From assembly GCA_015660815.1 (NCBI GenBank), contig JACSDF010000001.1:1-64000 (forward strand): a DNA stretch of 64,000 bases, written 5' to 3'. The position numbers and the translations under genes were made by a program. Source of the stretch: Actinomycetota bacterium. Lineage in GTDB: Bacteria; Actinomycetota; Actinomycetes; Nanopelagicales; Nanopelagicaceae. Positions 32,266-41,793 of the stretch are shown here, in pieces (the first letter of the stretch is position 1; every line of letters starts with the position of its first letter). Below the pieces are notes generated by a model. That model did not search any database. It was not told where the DNA came from and worked only from the letters and a program-made list of their open reading frames with translations.

Positions 32266-33077
32266 GACCAACTCCGTACGTTGCATCTCTTCGTATTTAC
32301 GAACCACTTTCGGCCTTTGAACCGGCTGATCGTTTACGCTGGCAGAGCATCGATCTCAATGATGCAAGTTATATCTCTGAAGAAGAGTTAGCGCTTCGAC
32401 GTTTAGTTTTTCCAGAACCACCAGTGGGTAGACCTGATGGTGTTCACATTCTGGAAATTGATGGCGAACGTTTTGTTTCGCCATGGGCAACTGCAACTCG
32501 TTGTTGGGCAGCGCTTGATAACTTTAAGGAATCTCTTCCAAGCACGGTAGTTCCATTTTTTGTTACACCTGCGATAGAAGATGTAATTACTGCGGGAGTT
32601 GATTTACTTGAAGACAAAGTTCCACATATTCTCAATGAGACATGGGTGATTCCTCCTCGCTGGTTTTTACTTTTTCAACCGAACGAGCGACACCGCGGGG
32701 AAGATGCCAACGGAGTATTTACAACTGCTCGAACAAAAATTGCACTTGCCAAGTCTCGAGCACAGTCAGCCCACGAAACGGTTGTTAGCGCATTCGGTGA
32801 AGGGCCAGTCGAACAAGATTTGGAAAATCTATTGGCTTGGCTTGAAATGTTTCACCCAAACTCTCATGTTGAATTAGATTACGGCGGTCTTGCGACCTAC
32901 TTAGAAAAATCACTTCGTGATAATGGTGAAGATGGATTGTCTGCAGATACATCTATTGAAGATGTTTTGCACTCATTATCGGGATTAGCCGCCTCTGATC
33001 GCATGATTGCGGGTCAAGGATATGAGCGCTTAATGTCGCGATGGAGTCATGTTCAAGCTCTCGAATCGGCAAATTAA
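32262..33077 (+). CDS. Conserved hypothetical protein
   Basis: ORF track; GTG start overlapping DUF3073 stop by 4 bp. Confidence 0.75.
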   Translation: MRPTPYVASLRIYEPLSAFEPADRLRWQSIDLNDASYISEEELALRRLVFPEPPVGRPDGVHILEIDGERFVSPWATATRCWAALDNFKESLPSTVVPFFVTPAIEDVITAGVDLLEDKVPHILNETWVIPPRWFLLFQPNERHRGEDANGVFTTARTKIALAKSRAQSAHETVVSAFGEGPVEQDLENLLAWLEMFHPNSHVELDYGGLATYLEKSLRDNGEDGLSADTSIEDVLHSLSGLAASDRMIAGQGYERLMSRWSHVQALESAN

Positions 33078-33174
33078 CCGGTTTTTGACTCTTGCTTTAC
33101 GAGTGGTAAATCGCAATACTTCACCGCAATAAGGAACAAAGCGGACATGTTGTGATTGGCACAGAGGAGATGCA

Positions 33175-33378
33175 ATGACGTTAGACCGTGCACCGGCTCC
33201 TGAGGTTTTACTAACCCCTAAAGAGGTAGCTCTGCGCTTTCACGTGAATCCAAAGACCGTCACACGCTGGGCAAAAGCTGGCAAACTAACTCCAATTCGC
33301 ACTCTTGGTGGACATCGCCGCTATCGTGAATCAGAAGTGTTAGAGCGCCTTCGCGAGTATAAAGAGAGTTCGAACTAA
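33175..33378 (+). CDS. bldC: BldC-family MerR-like DNA-binding protein
   Basis: ORF track; LLTPKEVALRFHVNPKTVTRWAKAGKLTPIRTLGGHRRYRESEV; synteny with purM/DUF3073 as in Streptomyces. Confidence 0.93.
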   Translation: MTLDRAPAPEVLLTPKEVALRFHVNPKTVTRWAKAGKLTPIRTLGGHRRYRESEVLERLREYKESSN

Positions 33379-33393
33379 AGATAGGATTGGCTC

Positions 33394-33588
33394 ATGGCCG
33401 ATGAAAAGAAACCCGCAGATGATGCCCGCGCGAAGTTTTTAGAGGCGTTGGAAAAAAAGAAGCATAAGAACACATCACTTCCCGGTGGTGGAAATGCATC
33501 TGGCCCAAAGGTCGGTGGTGCACAAGCAGGCGGCGCACCAGCCCCGCGTTTTCAACGTAAGTCAGGTCCTTCGGGCTCTGCGGGTTAA
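33394..33588 (+). CDS. DUF5302 small protein
   Basis: ORF track; DDARAKFLEALEKKKHKN; directly downstream of bldC. Confidence 0.8.
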   Translation: MADEKKPADDARAKFLEALEKKKHKNTSLPGGGNASGPKVGGAQAGGAPAPRFQRKSGPSGSAG

Positions 33589-33620
33589 GTGTCCCAGCAG
33601 CTCCTTATTGAGGTTCGGAG

Positions 33621-35660
33621 TTACAACAACCCGCGACGTTTGAGCAGTGGCTCGATCTTTGAATCGCGACCTCTGAAGTTTCTAAACATCTGCATCGAAT
33701 CAATTGAACCGCCACGTCCAAGAAGTGAATTCTTGAAATGCTCTCCATTTTCACGTTTCAATCCGCCGTTTTCCTTAAACCAATCAACTGTGTCGGCATC
33801 TAGAACTTCGGACCAGATATATCCGTAATAGCCGGCAGAGTAACCACCAGCAAAGATATGACTGAAATATGTTGAACGGTATCGTGTCGGAACAGGTTCA
33901 AAATCTAAGCCATAATCTTTAATTGCTTGGGCTTCAAAGGCTTCTACATCAGAAACTCTTTCAGCTTGTTCACTTGTGAGGGAGTGCCACGCTAAATCTA
34001 GAATCGCCGCCGCTAGATAACTTGTGGTCGAATGTCCTTCATTGAACGCGGAGGCGGCTTTTAGGCTGTCAATCCACTCTTGCGGCAACCTTTCGCCTGT
34101 TTCAAAGTGACGGGCATAATTTTCAACAACTTCCGGCCACAAAATCCACATCTCATTTACTTGTGATGGGAATTCGACAAAGTCACGCTGGACATTTGTT
34201 CCTGAGACACGTGGGTATTTAACTTGGGATAAAAGCCCATGAATCGCATGTCCAAACTCGTGGAATAAAGTTGTGGTCTCATCATAAGTAAGCAAAGTTG
34301 GTTTACCAGCGCCAGGTTTAGGAATATTTAAGTTATTTACAACCACAGGGAGTTGACCAAATAAGAAGTTTTGATCGACAAGGTTATTCATCCATGCACC
34401 GCCACGTTTTGAATCACGTGTGTAAAAATCACCGATAAACAAACCAACTCGTGAGCCATCTTCATTATTTACTTCAAAAGCGCGAGCCTCTGGGTGATAT
34501 GTCACTAAATCTGGTCGTTCCTTAAATGAAATTCCGAACAACTTATTGGCAGCAAAAAAGACGCCATCATGGAGAACTCGCTCTAACTCAAAGTAAGGTC
34601 GCATTTTGGTTGTATCGATGTTGTACTTTTCAAGTCGAACTTTTTCAGTGTAAAAACCCCAATCCCAACTTTGAATCTCAGCACCAGCCGATGTTTTTAG
34701 ATCTTCAGCTTCTGCCTTGGCGTTACGAAGGGCGGCTGGCGCGATTTTCCGGAGCATCGCATGGACATTGTCTGGATGCTCGGCAGTCTGGACTGCGATC
34801 ACATGCTCTGCATGAGTGTGTTTTCCGAATAATTCGGCTCGCTCTGCACGTAACTTAACCATTTCAAGGAGAATAGGTTTATTGTCATGTGCATTTGAAC
34901 GGTTAGCTTTGAGTTTTGATGCCTCCATGATTTTCTTGCGGAGTTCGCGATTAGTAAGAGAATCCAACACGGGATTGCCAGTGAAATTCACCATTCCAAT
35001 TAACCATTTATCAACTAACCCTCGATCAACTGCAGCAGTAGCAGCCGCTTCAATTTCACCAGCGCTCAGGCCATCTAACTCTTCCAAAGAATCAACAATT
35101 ACTGCAAGATCATTGGTATCTGCCAAAACATTTTTAGAAAACTGTGTCTCCAATTTTGAAAGCTGCTCGTTGAGCTGCATCAATCGATCCCGTTGCGCGA
35201 TGGTCAAGTGAGCGCCCGCATATAGTAAATCTTTGTAGTAGCGCTCCAGAAGCCAGGAATCTTCACTATTTAATCCAAGGGATTCACGATTCTCAAATAA
35301 ATCTTTGATTCGCTGAAAGAGAGCAGGATTTAAATTAATAGCATCTTGATGAGCGGCAAACTTAGGTGCCATCTCTTCTTCGATTGCATCAATGGCATCG
35401 TTCGTATCACTCGATGACTTGTTGTAGAAAACCAATAACATTCGCATCAACATTTGCCCGCTTTTTTCAAGCGCCACGATTGTATTTTCAAATGTAGGAA
35501 GACCTGGAGTATCGAGAATCGCTTGTACTTCTGCTAACTGCCGAGTGCAGCCCTCATAAAAGGCGGGCAAATAATGCTCGACTTGAATTTCGGCAAATGG
35601 GGGCAGTTCAAAATCAAGTGTGCTGCGGTTGGCAAATGGATTAGCTTCATGATTAGTCAT
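33621..35660 (-). CDS. M3 family metallopeptidase (peptidyl-dipeptidase Dcp-like)
   Basis: ORF track; zinc motif TLFHEFGHAIHGL. Confidence 0.95.
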   Translation of the reverse strand: MTNHEANPFANRSTLDFELPPFAEIQVEHYLPAFYEGCTRQLAEVQAILDTPGLPTFENTIVALEKSGQMLMRMLLVFYNKSSSDTNDAIDAIEEEMAPKFAAHQDAINLNPALFQRIKDLFENRESLGLNSEDSWLLERYYKDLLYAGAHLTIAQRDRLMQLNEQLSKLETQFSKNVLADTNDLAVIVDSLEELDGLSAGEIEAAATAAVDRGLVDKWLIGMVNFTGNPVLDSLTNRELRKKIMEASKLKANRSNAHDNKPILLEMVKLRAERAELFGKHTHAEHVIAVQTAEHPDNVHAMLRKIAPAALRNAKAEAEDLKTSAGAEIQSWDWGFYTEKVRLEKYNIDTTKMRPYFELERVLHDGVFFAANKLFGISFKERPDLVTYHPEARAFEVNNEDGSRVGLFIGDFYTRDSKRGGAWMNNLVDQNFLFGQLPVVVNNLNIPKPGAGKPTLLTYDETTTLFHEFGHAIHGLLSQVKYPRVSGTNVQRDFVEFPSQVNEMWILWPEVVENYARHFETGERLPQEWIDSLKAASAFNEGHSTTSYLAAAILDLAWHSLTSEQAERVSDVEAFEAQAIKDYGLDFEPVPTRYRSTYFSHIFAGGYSAGYYGYIWSEVLDADTVDWFKENGGLKRENGEHFKNSLLGRGGSIDSMQMFRNFRGRDSKIEPLLKRRGLL

Positions 35661-35702
35661 AAAGCTAATTCTAAACAGCTACCGCGACTTCAGTGGTCGT
35701 GA

Positions 35703-37859
35703 TTAGTGGGGGCGGCGGCGACGCTGACTTGAATTAGGGCGTGGACGCTTATTGCCACCACTGCGTACTGATTTCTCGACGATTGGCACGATATATGGGA
35801 CACCGGATGGCTCCTGAGCGCCAGTAATCTTCATTAACTCAGTACTAAGCGGAGTTACCCCAACGAACTTAGGTGTAACGCCGGCACGAGAAGTGAGTCC
35901 GCCGATTGATTTCTGCTGCTTAGTTGTAGCAATAGTTACAACTGTTCCGGCCTCACCAGCACGCGCAGTACGACCCGCGCGGTGTAAGTAATCCTTATGA
36001 TCTGTTGGAGCATCAACGTGAACAACTAATGAAATTCCATCAACGTGGATTCCACGAGCTGCAACATCAGTTGCAACAAGTGCGGCATTAGCTGACTCTT
36101 TGAAGAGTGCAAGTGTGCGTGTACGTACAGCTTGTGTCTTACCACCGTGCAATGCACCAACTGCAACACCCGCGTGAGCAAGTTTGTCAGCTAAGCGATC
36201 AGCGCCTCGCTGTGTTTTAACAAACATAATCGTCTTACCATTACGGGCAGCGATTTGATTAGTGATGTCATCTTTATCACCTGGGTTCATCACAAGAACA
36301 AAGTGATCCATAGTTGAAACAGAGGCACGATCATTTTGTAGTGAGTGCGTCTTTGGGTTCTTCAAGTATTGACGAACTAAGGAATCGACACCGCGATCAA
36401 GAGTTGCCGAGAACAACAGACGCTGTCCATCGAGCTTAGCTTGATCCAAAATCTCTTTAACAACTGGTAAGAATCCCATATCTGCCATTTGATCGGCTTC
36501 ATCTAAAACAGTAATTTCTAAATGATCTAGTTGAACTTCACCCTTATTGAGCAAATCAATTAAACGACCAGGAGTAGCAACCAAAATTGCCGTTCCACGG
36601 CGCATTGCAGTGATCTGCTTTGCATAAGACATTCCTCCCGCGACGACAACTGATTCATGACCAATTGATCGCGCTAGTGGCATTAAAACTTCATCGATTT
36701 GTTGAGCCAGTTCGCGAGTCGGTGTAAGTACAAGTGCAAGTGGCTTATGTGGTTTTGCAACACGGCCATTTAAGTTATTAAGAAGGGCCAGACCGAAGGC
36801 AAGAGTTTTACCAGAACCGGTCTGTCCACGACCCAAAATGTCGTGGCCCGCTAGCGCATCAGGCAAAGTAGCGATTTGGATTGGGAAAGGATGCATGATT
36901 CCCTGCTTAGCAAGGGCATTCACCAATGGTGCTGCGATTCCTAATTCACTGAAAGTTGTAGTTATTTCAGTTAATGGAGTTGCATCAATTAAATTAGCAT
37001 CAGCTAAATTTGCCGAAATGTAATTATCATCTGCTCCAAAATCGACCGCGGCATTGGTGTGTGTCTTAGATGAATGCTTGAAATCATCACGGGCATATGC
37101 CGGTGAATCATTGCGGCGATCACGAACTGGACGCTCTGCGCGAAAGTTTGCAGCACGTGTATCTGGAGCCTCAGAACGCTTCTTTGGACGAGTTGGATCA
37201 AACTTTTCCACTTTACGTGGAATAAAGTTTGGGCGGCCATCATCATTGCGAGATACTTTTGCAATTGCTGCATCGCGGCGATTTGTTGGACGGGTATCTG
37301 ACTTTTTGTAATCTGTTTTCTTAAATGCTGGTTTCTTAAAATCGGTGGTTTCGTACTCAGGCTTTTTGTTCTCAGGCTTGACGTACTCTTTTTTCTTATA
37401 CTCGGTTTTCTTGAAATCTGGCTTTTTATCTACTGGACGCTTAGCGCGCTCAGTACGCTCTGCAACAAACTTTTTTGCGCGACTTTCAGGCTTTTGTGAA
37501 AGTTCAATGCGGGCTTTGCGCTCTTCGGGTGCCTCAATCGGACGTGGGCGTGATGCGGTTTTTTCTTGGAAGCGCTGTGCGCGTAGTTTTGAACGGTCAG
37601 TCAAGCGGACCTCTTTTTTCGATACGGTAGATGGATCAGCATCTGAGTAGCGGCGAGTTGTGGTCGCCTTACCTGATTTAGTCACAGTAGATTTATTCAG
37701 GGCAGCTGCACCTTTGCGCGCATTCTTTTGCGCAGTTGTGTGGCGAGCTTTTGGATCTACCGCTTTAAACTCAGCGGTCTTCTTTGTGCGTTTAGGTTTT
37801 CCAACAGATGCTGCCCGACGTGCTTTTCCGGGCGCGGGTGTACGTGGTTGTAGAGACAT
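35703..37859 (-). CDS. DEAD/DEAH-box RNA helicase with Lys-rich disordered N-terminus
   Basis: ORF track (start moved to MSLQPRTP at 37859); GRGQTGSGKTLAFGLAL, VLDEADQM, SATL, HRAGRTARAG. Confidence 0.93.
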   Translation of the reverse strand: MSLQPRTPAPGKARRAASVGKPKRTKKTAEFKAVDPKARHTTAQKNARKGAAALNKSTVTKSGKATTTRRYSDADPSTVSKKEVRLTDRSKLRAQRFQEKTASRPRPIEAPEERKARIELSQKPESRAKKFVAERTERAKRPVDKKPDFKKTEYKKKEYVKPENKKPEYETTDFKKPAFKKTDYKKSDTRPTNRRDAAIAKVSRNDDGRPNFIPRKVEKFDPTRPKKRSEAPDTRAANFRAERPVRDRRNDSPAYARDDFKHSSKTHTNAAVDFGADDNYISANLADANLIDATPLTEITTTFSELGIAAPLVNALAKQGIMHPFPIQIATLPDALAGHDILGRGQTGSGKTLAFGLALLNNLNGRVAKPHKPLALVLTPTRELAQQIDEVLMPLARSIGHESVVVAGGMSYAKQITAMRRGTAILVATPGRLIDLLNKGEVQLDHLEITVLDEADQMADMGFLPVVKEILDQAKLDGQRLLFSATLDRGVDSLVRQYLKNPKTHSLQNDRASVSTMDHFVLVMNPGDKDDITNQIAARNGKTIMFVKTQRGADRLADKLAHAGVAVGALHGGKTQAVRTRTLALFKESANAALVATDVAARGIHVDGISLVVHVDAPTDHKDYLHRAGRTARAGEAGTVVTIATTKQQKSIGGLTSRAGVTPKFVGVTPLSTELMKITGAQEPSGVPYIVPIVEKSVRSGGNKRPRPNSSQRRRRPH

Positions 37860-37875
37860 AGAAATGCATACCAAT

Positions 37876-37896
37876 CGAGACGACAAGCGCGTCTCG
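37876..37896 (-). promoter_or_regulatory. Hairpin in the helicase leader: CGAGACG-N7-CGTCTCG
   Basis: Perfect 7-bp inverted repeat just upstream of the proposed start at 37859. Confidence 0.4.
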
Positions 37897-37982
37897 GGTT
37901 TGACTGGCGCTCAAATGGGCCGTCAGGATGGTGATAAGACTCGCAAGTAGCGCGGCTTCTGCTGCGCTTAGGGGGAAGTTCT

Positions 37983-38000
37983 TTGATGCGGTTGCATCAA
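37983..38000. promoter_or_regulatory. Inverted repeat TTGATGC-GGTT-GCATCAA between divergent helicase and EamA genes
   Basis: Perfect 7-bp arms with 4-nt loop read from sequence. Confidence 0.4.
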
Positions 38001-38087
38001 CGTGGGCAATTCTAGCGTGGATTATCGCCCCTCTTTACCATCACGGTCTCCCAAAGTAGGCGTGGCCAGCTATGTCATCATTGCTCG

Positions 38088-38999
38088 GTGCCTTCAACTT
38101 CAGCCACCAAACCTAGTTCGAATTGGATCGTCCTCTACATCGCCTTAGGCATTGTTTGGGGCTGTTCCTTTATCTTTATCAAACTTGGTCTTGAGTTTTT
38201 AACACCCATCGGAGTTGCCTTTGGTCGTGTATCCATGGGGGCGCTGACCCTGGTTCTTTGGGCTCGATTTAAAAAAATCCCACTGCCAATCGGCAAGGAG
38301 ATTTGGTTTCATCTATGGATAGTTTCATTGCTTCTCAATGTCATTCCTGGATTTCTATTTGCAGTTGCTGAAACTGAAGTTACATCGATTTTGGCAGGGA
38401 TTATTAATGCAGTTACTCCACTGATGACTTTACTTGCAATCATGATTGTTTTTCGTGAAGAAAAGCTCAAAAACTATCAAGTACTTGGCCTACTCCTAGG
38501 CTTCATTGGTGTTCTTACAGTCTTGGGTGCATGGAAAGGCCTTGGCGAGAATCCCATAGGTGCAGTGCTCGCACTTTTACTCGCAGTGACGTGCTATGGA
38601 TTCTCTTTTCCATACTCACGTAAGTTTGTATTACCTAGGAAATTGCAACCCGAAGGACTTGCGGCAGTACAAGTTTCAGCCGGCGCTCTCACCCTTCTGC
38701 CTTTCTATTTAATAGATGGAATAGCCAAAGATGAGTATCGACCTGGTCCGGTATTTGCCATGATCGCCCTCGGTGTCTTTGGAAGTGGCTTTGCCTACAT
38801 TTGGAACTTCAAAATTATGGAAGCTGCGGGAAGTGCAATTGCTAGCACCGTTACGTATGTGACACCAGTAGTAGCTGTGATAGTTGGAATAATTTTCCTT
38901 GGTGAAAAAGTTACATGGTACGAACCCGTTGGTGCCGGAATTGTTTTATTGGGTGCAGCCATCGGACAGCAACGCCTAAAGATTTTTAGTCGATCTTAA
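38088..38999 (+). CDS. EamA/DMT family transporter
   Basis: ORF track; about 10 TM helices, WGCSFIFIKLGL and LGEKVTWYEPVGAGIVLLGA. Confidence 0.9.
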   Translation: MPSTSATKPSSNWIVLYIALGIVWGCSFIFIKLGLEFLTPIGVAFGRVSMGALTLVLWARFKKIPLPIGKEIWFHLWIVSLLLNVIPGFLFAVAETEVTSILAGIINAVTPLMTLLAIMIVFREEKLKNYQVLGLLLGFIGVLTVLGAWKGLGENPIGAVLALLLAVTCYGFSFPYSRKFVLPRKLQPEGLAAVQVSAGALTLLPFYLIDGIAKDEYRPGPVFAMIALGVFGSGFAYIWNFKIMEAAGSAIASTVTYVTPVVAVIVGIIFLGEKVTWYEPVGAGIVLLGAAIGQQRLKIFSRS

Positions 39000-40173
39000 A
39001 ACCATCTTTGATTGGTCCAAGGTCTATGCCGGCCGCAGTGTGATCGCTTTGTTCTCCACGAGCTAGTTGAGCCTCATGTGCTTTATTGTGCCAGCGCTCT
39101 TCGATTTTTCCATACTTCCAAAGCAGCAAAGCCACGGCCCAGACCACTACGAATGACCCCACGATGAAGTAGCCAGCACTATTTAAATTAAATGCAAGTG
39201 CAGAATTCCAAATACCACCCGTTAGATTCAATTGTTGGGCGAAGATTTGGAGAATTTGAAGTCCACCAACAAAAAGTGCAACTGCGACAGAGAGACCAGT
39301 AATAATAATGTTGTAGTACACCTTGCGAACAGGTTTTGAAAACGCCCAACCATAAGCAAAATTCATGAACGATCCATCTATTGTGTCAAGCAAACTCATT
39401 CCAGCAGCAAAGAAAAACGGTAATGAAATCATCGCCCACCATGGCAGACCTGCGATAGTTGATGATCCAGCTAGAATAAGTAGCCCTACTTCAGTTGCAG
39501 TGTCAAAACCCAATCCAAATAAAATTCCAAGTGGATACATCTTCCATGAAGCATCGATTCGACGGGCGATTGGTCCGAAGAAACGCATCAGTAACCCACG
39601 AGAGTCAAGATGTTTCTCTAACTCCTCTTCGCTATACGTCCCTTTGCGCATCTGAATAAAGACCCCAACTATTGAAACTAAGACTATTAAATTTAAGATT
39701 CCGATTATCATCAAGAAAGTGCCGCTGACTGAAATTCCAATTAGCCCCGTATAGTGCTGTAGCGCCGAATCATCATCGTTTAGTTGTGATCCAAGAGTTT
39801 TAATTCCAAAGCCAAGTAAAATAGTGAGTAGGAAAACTACTGATGAGTGACCTAGGGAAAAAAAGAAACCAACCGCCAATGGACGTTGGCCTTCAGACAT
39901 TAACTTTCTAGTTGTGTTATCAATGGCACTGATGTGATCGGCATCAAATGCATGGCGCATGCCCAATATGTAGGCAAGAGCAGCCGTGCCCCAACCAAAG
40001 AGTGAACCATCTCCGAGTCTGTAGTTGCCAGTGGTGGCCTTCCACATCAATAGCGCACCCGCAATGTGTAAGAAGAGAATGAGGCCAAACATTGCGCCCA
40101 TTCGACGCCATTCATCAGGACTGAGGAGTTGGCGTAGAGGCAGGCGCTGTCTCTGTTTAATGACGGCGTTCAT
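38986..40173 (-). CDS. NiCoT family nickel/cobalt transporter (HoxN/NixA type)
   Basis: ORF track; signature RHAFDADHISAIDNTTRKL, LGFDTATEVGLL, GMSLLDTIDG. Confidence 0.95.
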   Translation of the reverse strand: MNAVIKQRQRLPLRQLLSPDEWRRMGAMFGLILFLHIAGALLMWKATTGNYRLGDGSLFGWGTAALAYILGMRHAFDADHISAIDNTTRKLMSEGQRPLAVGFFFSLGHSSVVFLLTILLGFGIKTLGSQLNDDDSALQHYTGLIGISVSGTFLMIIGILNLIVLVSIVGVFIQMRKGTYSEEELEKHLDSRGLLMRFFGPIARRIDASWKMYPLGILFGLGFDTATEVGLLILAGSSTIAGLPWWAMISLPFFFAAGMSLLDTIDGSFMNFAYGWAFSKPVRKVYYNIIITGLSVAVALFVGGLQILQIFAQQLNLTGGIWNSALAFNLNSAGYFIVGSFVVVWAVALLLWKYGKIEERWHNKAHEAQLARGEQSDHTAAGIDLGPIKDGFKID

Positions 40174-40217
40174 GTTTTCTCCTCTGTTGCCCTAGGCCGC
40201 CCTCAATGGACGCTAGA

Positions 40218-40232
40218 TGCGAATCATTTGCA
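40218..40232. promoter_or_regulatory. Candidate FUR-family (Nur/Zur-type) operator, 7-1-7 palindrome TGCGAATCATTTGCA
   Basis: Near-perfect 7-1-7 dyad about 45 bp upstream of the NiCoT start codon. Confidence 0.45.
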
Positions 40233-40336
40233 AGTAGAAAGCGTAAGGCCGCCTCCGTCCCTTGTCTATTCGAACGAAGAATTAAGTATTTGCGTATAGA
40301 GTCGCGTAAAGAACCTGCACGGGAGAGGCGGTCTGT

Positions 40337-41275
40337 GTGAGCGAAGACGATGACATGGAAGAAATTGTCACAGAGGAGATGCTCTGGGATCGGATTCCTG
40401 AAGTCGATGGCGAAGAGCGGGCTAGTACATATTACGAGCTCAGCGCCAGAATCTATGCGCGCGGACAGTATGACGAAGCTTTAGCCCTTGCTGAAACTGC
40501 TCGGGATATCTACTCAACTTTAGGTGCAAGTGCATCTAGTGAAGGTCTAGCTCAAGCATATTCAGCGATTGGATATAACCTCAATCAGTTAAAGCGTATG
40601 GATGAAGCTGCATCTGCGATGAGCAAGGCCGTTGAAATTTTGAGAGAGAATAAATCGCCTATTGCATTAGAACTTGCATGCACGCTAGGTGAATGGTGGT
40701 ACACGTCTAAACAATATGAAAAAGTTGTATTGACAATGGGTGAGTGTGCTCAAGAACATTTAGTAGATGGAAATGAAATAGGTGCAGCTAACGACCTTCA
40801 CTTAATTGGTTGTGCCGAACGCGAATTGAAAAACTATGAAAAAGCCATTGCTGCATTCAAAGAGGCAAGAATTTTATTTAAGCACAACAAAGAGGTTATT
40901 CATGTTGCCCGCTGTGATCAAAAAATGGCTTCTTGTCTTATTGAACTAAACGATGGTGAACTCGCACTTATAACCGCTCGAAAAGCCCTTGATGTTTTTG
41001 AAACAGCTCACGATCACCGCCGTGAGACATTTGCACTTTTTGAGTATGGCAAAGCACAAATTCTCTTAGAGAAGTTCGATGATGGTCTCGCAACTCTCGA
41101 GCAGGTGCTCTCAGTTGTTAGTGATGACGAACCTAGGGATTTTGAATTCATCATTGATGTGGAATCCAGGATTGCAAAAATAGTACGTATGCAAGGACGC
41201 ATTGACGAGGCCGACGAGATTGAACGGCGATTGAAGTCGGTGCAAGAGATGCTTGAGGATGAACCAGAGGTTTGA
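40337..41275 (+). CDS. TPR-repeat protein
   Basis: ORF track; successive TPR-like helical repeats. Confidence 0.8.
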   Translation: MSEDDDMEEIVTEEMLWDRIPEVDGEERASTYYELSARIYARGQYDEALALAETARDIYSTLGASASSEGLAQAYSAIGYNLNQLKRMDEAASAMSKAVEILRENKSPIALELACTLGEWWYTSKQYEKVVLTMGECAQEHLVDGNEIGAANDLHLIGCAERELKNYEKAIAAFKEARILFKHNKEVIHVARCDQKMASCLIELNDGELALITARKALDVFETAHDHRRETFALFEYGKAQILLEKFDDGLATLEQVLSVVSDDEPRDFEFIIDVESRIAKIVRMQGRIDEADEIERRLKSVQEMLEDEPEV

Positions 41276-41793
41276 TTTCGCACCTAAAAAGCCTGCCAGA
41301 GGTAAGAATCACAATGGTCTGCATGGGAAATATCTGTCGTTCGCCGATGGCGGCAGCGGTTCTTGCTAACCGAACTTCCGAATGGAACAGCCCTAAAATA
41401 ATTGTCGGAAGCTCTGGCACTGGAGCTTGGCATATTGGCCAAGGTCCACACCCAACGTCAAAGAAAGTTTGGGAGAAGGCGGGTTACAGTTATATTCACA
41501 CTGCGCGCCAATTTCAATCAAGTGATTTCCACGCATTCGACTTGATCCTCGTAATGGATTCAAGCAATTTCAGAAATGTTATTAAACTTGCTGATAGTTC
41601 TGAATCGGTAAAGAAAGTGTTTTATTTACGTAGTTTTGATACGTCGCTCTCAACAATTGACCCGGCATCAGAGCAGTTTTATGAGCTCGAGGTGCCAGAT
41701 CCTTACAACCAAACGATTGAAGCTTATGAAGCTACGCTACTTATGATTGAACGCGCCGTAGATGGTTTATTGCAAGAGTTATCGAACCGATAA
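41272..41793 (+). CDS. Low-molecular-weight protein-tyrosine phosphatase
   Basis: ORF track; VCMGNICRSPMA P-loop, EVPDPY motif. Confidence 0.93.
   Translation: MISHLKSLPEVRITMVCMGNICRSPMAAAVLANRTSEWNSPKIIVGSSGTGAWHIGQGPHPTSKKVWEKAGYSYIHTARQFQSSDFHAFDLILVMDSSNFRNVIKLADSSESVKKVFYLRSFDTSLSTIDPASEQFYELEVPDPYNQTIEAYEATLLMIERAVDGLLQELSNR

Noticed and set aside
37865-37950. 28-codon + strand ORF (MHTNRDDKRVSGLTGAQMGRQDGDKTRK) antisense to the helicase leader
   Set aside because: No Shine-Dalgarno and no recognisable features; the leader hairpin explains the sequence better
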